From positions 9,114,001 to 9,178,000 of the forward strand of contig JAPFFF010000002.1 in the NCBI GenBank assembly GCA_039105265.1: a stretch of DNA of 64,000 nt. Direction: 5' to 3'. This stretch comes from Tritrichomonas musculus (Eukaryota; Parabasalia; Tritrichomonadida; Tritrichomonadidae). The notes below the pieces were generated by a model that was not told the origin of the DNA, searched no databases, and saw only the letters and a list, made by a program, of their open reading frames with translations. The position numbers and the translations under genes are program-made. This document shows, piece after piece, positions 9,209 through 17,277 of this stretch (the stretch's first letter is position 1; every line of letters starts with the position of its first letter).

Positions 9209-11185
9209 ATGAGTAAATCAACAATAAAACTTACTGCCGGACAAGTAATGCAAGGCAATAACACGCAAAAATTATTAGGATATTGTAATAGACTCAACAA
9301 TGAACTGGGATTCAATATCATTACTACGAATGCTCAGGGAGGATTACTAAGGGATAGTGTATATGCCGAGTATTTGTCGAAGGTTCTAAATGAATTCAAT
9401 TTTGGTCTTCAAGCAAATGTCGTCAATAGTAATACAATAGAGAGATTCATTCAAAGGTTTCAAGAAGAACATCCTATTGAAAGACCCTTGACTTATAGTG
9501 AAGATTTAGTGGATATGAGCGATCATAGATTCAGTAATTGGATTCGAAATACTGCCCCATTTTATAATGAATTATCTGAGAGATTCGACAGAAGAACCCT
9601 TGCTTCGCATAACAAAAAAGCTTTTCCAAGAAATATTATTCGTACGGCCATAACTTTACTCAATTCTCATAATTTTGCCGCAAATGACAACTTCGATCAT
9701 AGATATGTTAGGCGTATCAATCTTGAAAGTCTTCAACATTTTGTCGATAGAGTATATTCACATAGGGAAATTCTTCCTGTCCCTCCATCAAGTCCTCCAG
9801 AAACTTCACATAGGGAACCTCAAGAGCATTTCGGACCTTTCTTTAGATTTGGAGCAGCAGAGACTTTTCCGGAATTAAATCCCTTAAACAAATTGAGAAG
9901 ACCTCCTTCAATACCTCAAAATAACAACAACGATAATACAATTTTATTTCAAAATCAAATGGCACAACAAGTAAATTTACAGCAATTAGTCAATTACTAC
10001 AATTCTTTTGCTCAAAATCCTGTAGATATAAATAATATACAGAACAATATGCAAGAAATTCAAAGAATAGCGATTGAATCAATAAACCATTTACGACAAA
10101 GACCAGGTAGAGTTGGTGGACCAAAGCAAGGAATGAAACAATTATGGAAAATCATTCTTGACAATAAAAAAGATATCAAAAGAAGAAGGAAGGCAATGAC
10201 CCTTGCTGGAGCTCAAGATATTGTTAATAAAAGAAACGCAGCAAATCCTAATAGCGCCCCATGGAGAGCTGCTATTGAAGATCCAAATGAGGATGGAGTT
10301 CCTGATATTTTGATAAGAAACGGCAGCAATAATCCGATATATATTAACGGATACACAACAGCAAAGTCCGATTGGCCTGCGCGATTTAATTTCTATACAG
10401 ATTATGATGCAGAGGCTCGAAAACAATATAGGAATGAACATGGCGGAAAATCAATCACTGTTCCAATATATCTCAAAGAGAAATTAGGATATCAATATAA
10501 TAATGACCTCAACGGAAATCCACATAATTTAGGTAATATGACAGGCTACACAATACCAGAAGGATGGCCTACTAAAGAAGCTCTTTCGCATTATAAATTC
10601 CCAACTGAGAAGCGAAAGAATGCCTTCGCTAGATTCCGCGATTATGTTGTTAGTCATGTTGTTGAAGATGTTATTAACGCTCTTAGGACTCAAAACATAC
10701 TAGATATCACTCCTAAATTCAAGGCAAGACTAATCATGATGGCTACGTCAAAGTTATGGAAACACTATATACTTAGTACTGTTTGTCGAAAACGTAATTT
10801 CACCTCAGTAGAACATGAAGAGTTCAAGAAATGGTGTAAGAAGAGTGAAGGAAAACAAATGATTGATGAAGAAGTCTCAAGTCTTTTGCTGCATGTTCTT
10901 CATACTAACGGAAATCATTGGACTGCTGAACAAAGAGCACAACTCAGAAATAAGATTTATAATGATTTCGGACATGCTATGGTCGCATCAGCTCAAGAAG
11001 TCAATGAACGTGAGAGAGAAAATTTGATTCATGATCAGTATTCTGGACAAGAAAGACAGGGCATGCAGTACGACCATCGAAATGATGATGAAGGAGGTGA
11101 ATGGCATGATGGTATTGACTCAGAATATAATCAAGAACGTAATGGTGAATGGCATGAAGAAGATGATGAAGCATTCTTACAATAA
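9209..11185 (+). CDS. INGY-family large protein (D-x-N-x-D-G loop), likely virion component
   Basis: A 658-residue protein with homologues in both other elements (44776-47070 and 60283-64000). The shared core contains D-P-N-E-D-G-V-P-D-I-L-I-R-N-G, which resembles a calcium-binding EF/dockerin loop, followed by INGY (about residues 350-385). After it comes a helical region ending in a lysine-rich stretch. The N-terminal part is helical and the middle is Asn/Gln-rich and probably disordered (residues 235-300). The C-terminus is acidic with repeated G-E-W-H-D/E. All three elements keep this gene, and it is near capsid or ATPase genes, so a structural or packaging role is likely. No enzymatic motif is seen. 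Confidence 0.75.
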   Translation: MSKSTIKLTAGQVMQGNNTQKLLGYCNRLNNELGFNIITTNAQGGLLRDSVYAEYLSKVLNEFNFGLQANVVNSNTIERFIQRFQEEHPIERPLTYSEDLVDMSDHRFSNWIRNTAPFYNELSERFDRRTLASHNKKAFPRNIIRTAITLLNSHNFAANDNFDHRYVRRINLESLQHFVDRVYSHREILPVPPSSPPETSHREPQEHFGPFFRFGAAETFPELNPLNKLRRPPSIPQNNNNDNTILFQNQMAQQVNLQQLVNYYNSFAQNPVDINNIQNNMQEIQRIAIESINHLRQRPGRVGGPKQGMKQLWKIILDNKKDIKRRRKAMTLAGAQDIVNKRNAANPNSAPWRAAIEDPNEDGVPDILIRNGSNNPIYINGYTTAKSDWPARFNFYTDYDAEARKQYRNEHGGKSITVPIYLKEKLGYQYNNDLNGNPHNLGNMTGYTIPEGWPTKEALSHYKFPTEKRKNAFARFRDYVVSHVVEDVINALRTQNILDITPKFKARLIMMATSKLWKHYILSTVCRKRNFTSVEHEEFKKWCKKSEGKQMIDEEVSSLLLHVLHTNGNHWTAEQRAQLRNKIYNDFGHAMVASAQEVNERERENLIHDQYSGQERQGMQYDHRNDDEGGEWHDGIDSEYNQERNGEWHEEDDEAFLQ

Positions 11186-11229
11186 ACATATCACTCCTAA
11201 ACATTTTTTTGCAGTCTTTTGGGAAATAA

Positions 11230-12045
11230 ATGAGTTTGAAAGTTGTAAATTCTCTTGTCTCAGAAACTCTGAAACAAAACGCAAACAATTTATCGGGTGC
11301 TTTAATCGAGCCAATACACGAAGATATTCATATAAAATATAACTCTGTAAATGTCGTCGTCGGGAAACAAAATTCTGGAAAAACTGTCATCGCTCTCCAA
11401 GAAATCATCAAAATAGGATTAATAAAAACACACCACTTACTAATCTATATCACGAAAAATGGTGACGAAAATGATAGGAGTTTCCAATCTCTCAAACACC
11501 TCATCAAAATGCCATATATTACAGTTTCCGAGAAGATGGCTGTCGATTTTATCACTGAATTAATTGCTGCAAAGAACCTCTACTATCTTGTTAAGCGAGA
11601 AGGATTGGAGGAAAGATTAGATGATGGACAAAAAAATGATATGTTCAAGGTGCTTCATATTACTGATTTCAGTAAAGATTTCCTCCATACACTGATACTT
11701 TTCGATGATATTTCAAACAACAAATTATTTTCGTCCGAAGAATCGTTTTTCTCTCAACAGCTCCGAAGATGCAGACACACAAATATTTCCTACTTTTTAT
11801 TGATTCAAGGATGGAAAGGCATCAAACCGCATATCAAAAATGAGATTACAACTTTGTTCGTTTTCCCTTGCTTCAACCGTCAACAGCTACACTATATTTA
11901 TTCCCAATCAGCAAGTAATTTGGACTTTGAGGAGTTCTACAATATGTATAGGCAATTGTCTGAAGAAAAAAATTACAATCCAGATTCTCATTCCTGCCTA
12001 ATTGTACAGGTATCAGAGGGGGGAGAAACCTCAATTTCAGTCTGA
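11230..12045 (+). CDS. FtsK/HerA-like genome-packaging ATPase of element 1
   Basis: A 271-residue P-loop ATPase. The Walker A is GKQNSGKT (about residues 45-52) and the Walker B is TLILFDDIS (about residues 155-163). In Mavericks and related viruses this A32-type ATPase drives DNA into preformed capsids. The start ATG at 11230 follows a TTTTTTTT tract and lies 44 bases after the INGY gene on the same strand. Homologues in elements 2 and 3 carry Q-G-K-G-K-S-H in the same loop, so this copy belongs to a clearly different lineage. Its end overlaps the end of the convergent coiled-coil gene by 58 bases. Confidence 0.88.
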   Translation: MSLKVVNSLVSETLKQNANNLSGALIEPIHEDIHIKYNSVNVVVGKQNSGKTVIALQEIIKIGLIKTHHLLIYITKNGDENDRSFQSLKHLIKMPYITVSEKMAVDFITELIAAKNLYYLVKREGLEERLDDGQKNDMFKVLHITDFSKDFLHTLILFDDISNNKLFSSEESFFSQQLRRCRHTNISYFLLIQGWKGIKPHIKNEITTLFVFPCFNRQQLHYIYSQSASNLDFEEFYNMYRQLSEEKNYNPDSHSCLIVQVSEGGETSISV

Positions 12046-12350
12046 GGATTTAAGAAATGTATGATGTTATTTATTGTCTCTTTCATATGCTGTATCTCTT
12101 TTTTTAGTTCATCTAGCTCGTTGCCAAGGTCAATTTCATATTGTGAATTTTGCTTCATTTTTTTGAGGCTCAACACATTCTTGATTCTCGTTATTCGATA
12201 CCCTTTTATGAGATATAATTTATTGAGTTTATGCGTCGTAAGTTTATCCATCTCTTCTTTATTCTTGTTATAGTATAAATTGAATTCATCAACTGTATCA
12301 AACTCTTTTGTATGTTTTGAGATAGGCTCGATTACTTTGATGTCGTTCAT
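11988..12350 (-). CDS. Small coiled-coil protein of the TNYLNK family (element 1)
   Basis: About 120 residues, started at MNDIKVIEP to match the starts of its homologues at 51993 (MNENINELKVI) and 56320 (MNTDIRVI). The conserved part is V-D-E-F-N-L-Y-Y-x-K-N followed by a TT..LNK..I motif and Y-R-I-T. It is followed by a predicted coiled coil (DELKKEIQHMKETINNI). In all three elements it lies next to the small amphipathic protein and is transcribed the opposite way from the capsid gene. Function is unknown; a minor virion or scaffold role fits the location. Confidence 0.7.
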   Translation of the reverse strand: MNDIKVIEPISKHTKEFDTVDEFNLYYNKNKEEMDKLTTHKLNKLYLIKGYRITRIKNVLSLKKMKQNSQYEIDLGNELDELKKEIQHMKETINNIIHFLNPQTEIEVSPPSDTCTIRQE

Positions 12351-12382
12351 TTCCTTTTCAATAAACACAAATAAAATTCATC

Positions 12383-12688
12383 TTACTTCAACAAAGGAAT
12401 ATCAAATCTTCCTGGATTAGTTACTGGACCATTAATAGGCTGAGACCAACTATTATTTGTCTGTCGTATACCCGCTCCGTTTACTCCCAAAGACTTTCCT
12501 CCAGCAAATTTTCCTGCATAATCGCCTATTTTATTGATTACATTTCCTACAGGTCCTCCTATCGCCCCGCCAAGTACTGGAGCGACTTTTGACACAATTT
12601 CAGCACCTTTTTTCAGTACCGGTAATGCTTTTCCGATTACGTTTTTTGCTCCGTTAATGATGTTTTTAAACCAACTTCCGAATGCCAT
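12383..12688 (-). CDS. Small amphipathic membrane-active virion-like protein (element 1)
   Basis: 101 residues from MAFGSWFKN. The first half is one long glycine/alanine/lysine-rich amphipathic helix set (NIINGAKNVIGKALPVLKKG), followed by a hydrophobic GGAIGGPVGNVI stretch. The tail is polar with Asn and Pro. Homologues at 51702-51956 and 56018-56269 share the pattern of basic amphipathic helix plus V-x-P-x-x-x-x-I-P/G. Adenovirus protein VI and similar lytic peptides have comparable composition and help entry. The lytic role is inference. It is divergent from the capsid gene, sharing a 70-base promoter region. Confidence 0.65.
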   Translation of the reverse strand: MAFGSWFKNIINGAKNVIGKALPVLKKGAEIVSKVAPVLGGAIGGPVGNVINKIGDYAGKFAGGKSLGVNGAGIRQTNNSWSQPINGPVTNPGRFDIPLLK

Positions 12689-12758
12689 TTCCTTTTCAGT
12701 AAAATGTTCATATAACAAACTTTACAACTCCTTTATTGTCATTTTTATATTAAATCAA

Positions 12759-14648
12759 ATGACCTACTACAACGCACAGACCAAAAATTTAGGAAATGAT
12801 GAAGGCGATGTTCTCTCATTTTTCCAGTCAAAATTACGAAATCTCATTCAAAGAAACGGAGGAGACAATACATTTTCTTTCGTCATGGAAGAGTTCAAAG
12901 ACAAAGACGCCCCACTCCCAGTCGGCACAAAAACACGTATTAAATTATCTCATTCCGGCCATACAATCACCCAAATTGAAAAGTCTTTTACCACAATTCT
13001 CCTTGACTTTATCATTAAATTGTCCCAGCCCATTGACGTATCTGCAGACACAAATGGATTGATGAAAATATTTGTCGGATTCAAGAATGCTGTAGAATTT
13101 TATGAAGATTGTCGCTTCTGGATAAATGATAAACTCTTAGGCGCATATCGACAAGACGAACTCCAAAGAGAATCTTTCGCCTATAACTCCATCAAACCTC
13201 GTGATGCAAAAGCAACATCAAAATATTCTCATTCAACTTGGGAAAATGTCAGTCAATTCTCCCCTTCGGTATGCGGTTGTTATGTCGATTTAAAGGATAT
13301 TGCTGATGGACAACCACATAAATTTACCATTGAATTGACCATCCCATTTGTCGACCAACTGGCTCTTCAGGCATGGCAGTTATATCCAAACGCAATTTGC
13401 GGAGAGATAGAAGAAGAGGTCAAAACATCTTTACGCGCTCTTGTCTGGGCACAAATCAATCCAAATATCGTTAAGGAAACTCTACAATTTTTGGAAGACA
13501 AAGAAATTGCCGAAGAAATGCCTGCTGTCATCCCAATATCACGAAAATTCACACAAATAGGCCGTCCATCTGTTATTGTTTCTCATTATTCTGCCAAACC
13601 AACTCCTTCCCAAAAACTTCATATCGAGTACCAAAGATACAAAGGCGCAAATGTATATGATGACGATGTTTTGGAACATCCAACAATCAATTTCGGATAT
13701 ACTGACGAAGAATTTACAAAATATGGAGTTTCAAGAGATGATGTCAATAAAAAAGAATTTGCAGAGTTAATCGCAGCAGCTAATCCAGACAAACCATTGG
13801 ATCCAGGAGATACTGTCAAAATTATCAAAAGTGAATTGAAAGGAGCCTTACTTGCCTCAACAAAATCAGAGAATATCAACCTCAAAACAGAGAAAATTAC
13901 TTTGGATGTCCTTGGAGGAACTATTCAATTAGGTCGTTCAAATTTGGCAGGTTTTGGTCTCAAACCAGATGTTTATCAAGGACTTGTCAGAGAATTACAG
14001 ACTCCTTTATTGATTCCGTCTCAGGAACTTACAAGAGAAATATTCGAAGGAACTGCCAAAGTAAACGGTCTCGAAGTCAGTAAGTCAATTCCATTGAGAA
14101 ATGCGACAAATATCACGATGATGTTTCCAAAATCTCCTGCTGACATTACTTGTTTCGACAATATTATGTATCAAAATGTCCAGCTTGTAGTCAATAAAAG
14201 AACATATCCAGACACAGAATTTGCCAATACTTGTGCTGCAAGATTTTATCAACATCAGCTTATCGCAAACGAACTAGATGGAGCCTTAGAAGCCACACAA
14301 GAATTTGAAGACTCTTTCACACAGCCATTAAACGACCCAGCAACAGGAAAACGATATACAAATTGCCGCTCTGACGGAACATCTTTTGGCATAAACTTCC
14401 AACTCGAAAGGAGTAATGCAGGCTATGTATTTGACGGAATAGATACTGGAAGTACTTCAATAACCGTTACGTTCAGAGGTCAGCCAATGTATCGTGGCGA
14501 TGATGACACATACTTTATTCCCGACCCAGATTTTCCAGACCAACATCCACCTAGTTGTGAGGCCTGGATCTGTTCTGATACATATTTCACTTGGAGCGTT
14601 AATGGAGTCGAATATTATCCTAATTCAGTACCAGCAGGCTATGAATAA
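12759..14648 (+). CDS. Major capsid protein, double jelly-roll (element 1)
   Basis: 629 residues from MTYYNAQTK. It aligns end to end with the capsid proteins at 49709-51652 and 54012-55970: shared landmarks are K-I-F-V-G-F-K near residue 105, R-Q-D-E-L-Q-R-E-S-F with the capsid Q-x-E-C-I-R-E-G-F equivalent, H-S-T-W-E-N-V-S, and near the C-terminus G-Q-P-M-Y-R-G-D-D-D-T-Y-F. This length and the paired beta-sandwich pattern match the double jelly-roll major capsid proteins known in Polintons. I start at 12759 because the homologues start at the same point; an open frame extends left over the small-protein gene. It has the strongest T-tract context, TTTTTATATTAAATCAAATG. Confidence 0.85.
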   Translation: MTYYNAQTKNLGNDEGDVLSFFQSKLRNLIQRNGGDNTFSFVMEEFKDKDAPLPVGTKTRIKLSHSGHTITQIEKSFTTILLDFIIKLSQPIDVSADTNGLMKIFVGFKNAVEFYEDCRFWINDKLLGAYRQDELQRESFAYNSIKPRDAKATSKYSHSTWENVSQFSPSVCGCYVDLKDIADGQPHKFTIELTIPFVDQLALQAWQLYPNAICGEIEEEVKTSLRALVWAQINPNIVKETLQFLEDKEIAEEMPAVIPISRKFTQIGRPSVIVSHYSAKPTPSQKLHIEYQRYKGANVYDDDVLEHPTINFGYTDEEFTKYGVSRDDVNKKEFAELIAAANPDKPLDPGDTVKIIKSELKGALLASTKSENINLKTEKITLDVLGGTIQLGRSNLAGFGLKPDVYQGLVRELQTPLLIPSQELTREIFEGTAKVNGLEVSKSIPLRNATNITMMFPKSPADITCFDNIMYQNVQLVVNKRTYPDTEFANTCAARFYQHQLIANELDGALEATQEFEDSFTQPLNDPATGKRYTNCRSDGTSFGINFQLERSNAGYVFDGIDTGSTSITVTFRGQPMYRGDDDTYFIPDPDFPDQHPPSCEAWICSDTYFTWSVNGVEYYPNSVPAGYE

Positions 14649-14669
14649 ATTGTTTAAATCTTTATTCTA

Positions 14670-14693
14670 AATATTTTTTTATCCTCAACGCAA
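14670..14693 (+). promoter_or_regulatory. T-tract promoter-like signal before the HNH gene
   Basis: AATATTTTTTTATCC, short spacer, CAAATG. It repeats the 8643-8665 signal almost exactly, although the genes behind the two signals are unrelated. Confidence 0.5.
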
Positions 14694-15275
14694 ATGGCTT
14701 CACTAAAATTCGTCCCTCTTAAAGATTTCGAAAATGACTATGAAATATTGAACCAATATCCTTTCACAATTAGAAGAAAATCAGACAAATATATACCCAA
14801 AGAATGCGATAGAGGTGAAGGATATCCTGCAGTACGACTCAATAATAAAACCTATAACAAGCACATTCTTATCGCTAAACAATTTCTTCCAAATGACGAC
14901 CCTGAACATAAAACACAAATAGATCATCGAAACAAACACCGTGATGATTATCATCTCGAAAATCTTCGTTGGACAACTCCTTCCGGAAATTGTAAAAATA
15001 AAACATCACATTTAGGAGTGGTATATGAATATGTTGATGATATTCCAGATGAAGCAATTAAACTGACTGATTATGTCAATAAAAAGGGAAAACATGAATT
15101 CGAAAATTATTATTATCATGACGATATTTTCTATTTCTATAACGGAATTCAATACAGAAAACTCCATATAAACGAAAAGAAATGGGGCGGAAAATTTGTT
15201 CATGTCAGAGATATAAATGACGAGAGAGTTCAAATATATTATTCCAATTTCAAGAAACAGTATGACTTCATCTAA
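14694..15275 (+). CDS. HNH (NUMOD4-type) nuclease, element 1
   Basis: 193 residues. It starts with a NUMOD4-like segment (F-V-P-L-K-D-F-E-N-D-Y-E-I). Then comes the HNH core, K-H-I-L-I-A-K-Q-F followed by Q-I-D-H-R-N and an H-L-E-N-L-R-W motif (about residues 60-102), the pattern of phage and homing HNH nucleases. The C-terminal third is aromatic and acidic (YYYHDDIFYFYN). Element 2 carries a homologue at 40914-41552. A role as a homing-type or replication/packaging nuclease is possible. This domain is not generally counted among core Polinton genes. Confidence 0.8.
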   Translation: MASLKFVPLKDFENDYEILNQYPFTIRRKSDKYIPKECDRGEGYPAVRLNNKTYNKHILIAKQFLPNDDPEHKTQIDHRNKHRDDYHLENLRWTTPSGNCKNKTSHLGVVYEYVDDIPDEAIKLTDYVNKKGKHEFENYYYHDDIFYFYNGIQYRKLHINEKKWGGKFVHVRDINDERVQIYYSNFKKQYDFI

Positions 15276-15310
15276 AAAAATATTTTTTTGCACTTAATAC
15301 TTGCGCATGC

Positions 15311-15643
15311 TCAGTACTCTAACTTCAAGAAAACAGTGAAATTGTCAGGCTTTATTTCGTTCCCTTCTGCGTCTGTGAACCATATCCTAAACTCTCTTTT
15401 TGTCCCGACAAATTCGTATTTCCTATTATCGTCCGGAGGAGTCAAATTGGCGTACCAGACAAGAGAATCTTCGTACTCATCTCTTTGAATAAATGAAGCG
15501 TGCATTTCTGTTTCTCCGTCTAGATATCCATTACAAGTAGCTCGACAATATTGGAAGGAAATATATCGTTTATTCAATGAATTTGTGAATTCTGAGGGTA
15601 AAATATTGTTGTATTTCTTGGTAATGAAGTATGTCTTGGGCAT
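15311..15643 (-). CDS. WFTD-family 110-residue protein (element 1)
   Basis: 110 residues. It aligns along its full length with 48202-48552 and 58590-58922. Shared positions are P-K-x-Y-F-x-T at the N-terminus, R-Y-I-S-F-Q-Y-C, and I-W-F-T-D-x-x-G-N-E-I-K-P-D at the C-terminus. It is small, soluble and beta-rich by composition. Its start is only 14 bases from the start of the divergent fibre-like gene. In elements 2 and 3 it sits beside the integrase and the Pro-rich capsid-like gene. Function is unknown; conservation in three diverged elements suggests an essential structural or regulatory part. Confidence 0.7.
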   Translation of the reverse strand: MPKTYFITKKYNNILPSEFTNSLNKRYISFQYCRATCNGYLDGETEMHASFIQRDEYEDSLVWYANLTPPDDNRKYEFVGTKREFRIWFTDAEGNEIKPDNFTVFLKLEY

Positions 15644-15657
15644 TTATTTATTTTAAA

Positions 15658-17277
15658 ATGACTGCAATACTGACTAAACAGAACGCTTTAGACGGTGCAT
15701 TTATGGGTGGCTCAAAGAATCCTTCCTCAATAAACTGTGATGAAATAAACGCCAAAACAGCTGATATCGAACAAGATTTGACCGTTGGAGGAGATATAAA
15801 TTTGGGAGGAATCTCTCTGAAATCTCAATTAATAAATCATGAAGAACGAATAACCTCTTTGGAAATGTCCCCTGACTCAGTTAATGAATTATCATATGAA
15901 GATGGTCTTGACGCCTATTCCCTTGATTTAAACTCCTTGTCGAAAGCAGAAACAGGCGAATACAATATTTTGGAAATTAAAATAGATATTCCATCTGACT
16001 ATTCAGGAAATGTTTTTACAATAAACTGTTCAACATTTGGGGAAGCAAAAATAGACGCAAAAAACGGCAAATTTACGAATCCCAAAATCGACTCAAATAA
16101 CGCAATTTCCTATATTGAAAACGAATTATCTGCCCGAATTTATATGAGTAAGGAATCTCTTGATAATCCTTTTGACCTCTTTACTTCTGGTTTCATGAAA
16201 ATAAACTTTACAGGAAAGGTTAAGCAATATATTTCAAACAAGAATTCCAGTCTCATAAATATCAAATGTAATAATATCGATGCAGAAAATTGTCTCAAAC
16301 TTTATACTTCTCCTTTACCGAATTTCTATGAGATGAAGTCGTTTGGCTGCACAGAAAATGAACAATATTATTATGCTGATTGGGGCTATATTCCCGGAAC
16401 AGAAGAATTTGACAAGCTCTTAGATGGACAAACTTTTGAGTTCCATGATGAGGTATTTGGTACAGATTTCAAACTCACAAAGCAAAATAATGAATGGGTC
16501 GGCAATAATTTGTCATACAATATTCCTGGCTCCAAATCAATCAAAGGAGAAACTGAGTTCTTCAAGCATACATATCAAGGAATTTTCATTGAGCAAAACG
16601 ACACAAATCGATACGTCCTAAGGAATTGGATACATAATTATTCCGACAAAAATCCTTTTGAAGTCATTGTTGAGAAAGGACTTTGTACATTTAACGATTG
16701 CGAAGTGGCAAAATACGAAGATAAAGACGGATATTGGAGTGTTCTACTGAAATGTACCAAGAAGGAGTCATGTAATTTTTCGGCAAGTCTAAATATAAAC
16801 GGAATAGAATATACCTCTGAATTTGGGTATTCTCATAGCAGTTATGAGTCAGAATCGTGCTATAAAGTTGTTTCAGAAAATTGTTATAAATATATTCCTT
16901 TCCACTACAATAGCCGAATAGATATTGGGAATCCTCCTTACGGCCTGATACTTTATATGCCCTCTGACAAAGAAGTAATTTTTCCGATACCAGATGTTTC
17001 GTATGAAGAAGGAGGAAATACTTTTGAGTTTCTAGCAGGATGTGGGTATTATTCTGTCGTACCAAGACCTGAGGCATGCAGTACTTTATACACAAACTGT
17101 AATATACAGACATCTGGCGTCGTTATTGGAGAAAATATTGAGTCTCATCTTTTTGTTCTAAATTCTTTGGGAAATACAGTAGATATAGCAAATAATAGAA
17201 TATCTGAGCTGCAAAATCTTTATTCAAACCTCCAAAAAACAACTAAACGATATGAAAAACAAGACAAATTGGTTTAA
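15658..17277 (+). CDS. Fibre- or baseplate-like protein A (element 1)
   Basis: 539 residues from MTAILTKQN. The N-terminal 60 residues contain INAKTADIEQDLTVGGDINL, the kind of stretch seen in phage tail-fibre and baseplate proteins, followed by a short coiled coil. The rest is beta-rich with many aromatic residues and about a dozen cysteines, some in closely placed pairs. It ends with a predicted coiled coil (ISELQNLYSNLQ). Its last 26 bases overlap the start of the next fibre gene, so the two are probably expressed together. It may also be a minor capsid or penton protein; no homologue is seen in the other two elements. Confidence 0.55.
   Translation: MTAILTKQNALDGAFMGGSKNPSSINCDEINAKTADIEQDLTVGGDINLGGISLKSQLINHEERITSLEMSPDSVNELSYEDGLDAYSLDLNSLSKAETGEYNILEIKIDIPSDYSGNVFTINCSTFGEAKIDAKNGKFTNPKIDSNNAISYIENELSARIYMSKESLDNPFDLFTSGFMKINFTGKVKQYISNKNSSLINIKCNNIDAENCLKLYTSPLPNFYEMKSFGCTENEQYYYADWGYIPGTEEFDKLLDGQTFEFHDEVFGTDFKLTKQNNEWVGNNLSYNIPGSKSIKGETEFFKHTYQGIFIEQNDTNRYVLRNWIHNYSDKNPFEVIVEKGLCTFNDCEVAKYEDKDGYWSVLLKCTKKESCNFSASLNINGIEYTSEFGYSHSSYESESCYKVVSENCYKYIPFHYNSRIDIGNPPYGLILYMPSDKEVIFPIPDVSYEEGGNTFEFLAGCGYYSVVPRPEACSTLYTNCNIQTSGVVIGENIESHLFVLNSLGNTVDIANNRISELQNLYSNLQKTTKRYEKQDKLV

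Noticed and set aside
12534-12758. N-terminal extension of the element 1 capsid protein
   Set aside because: It is the complement of the small amphipathic protein gene, and the other capsid proteins start at the position of 12759.
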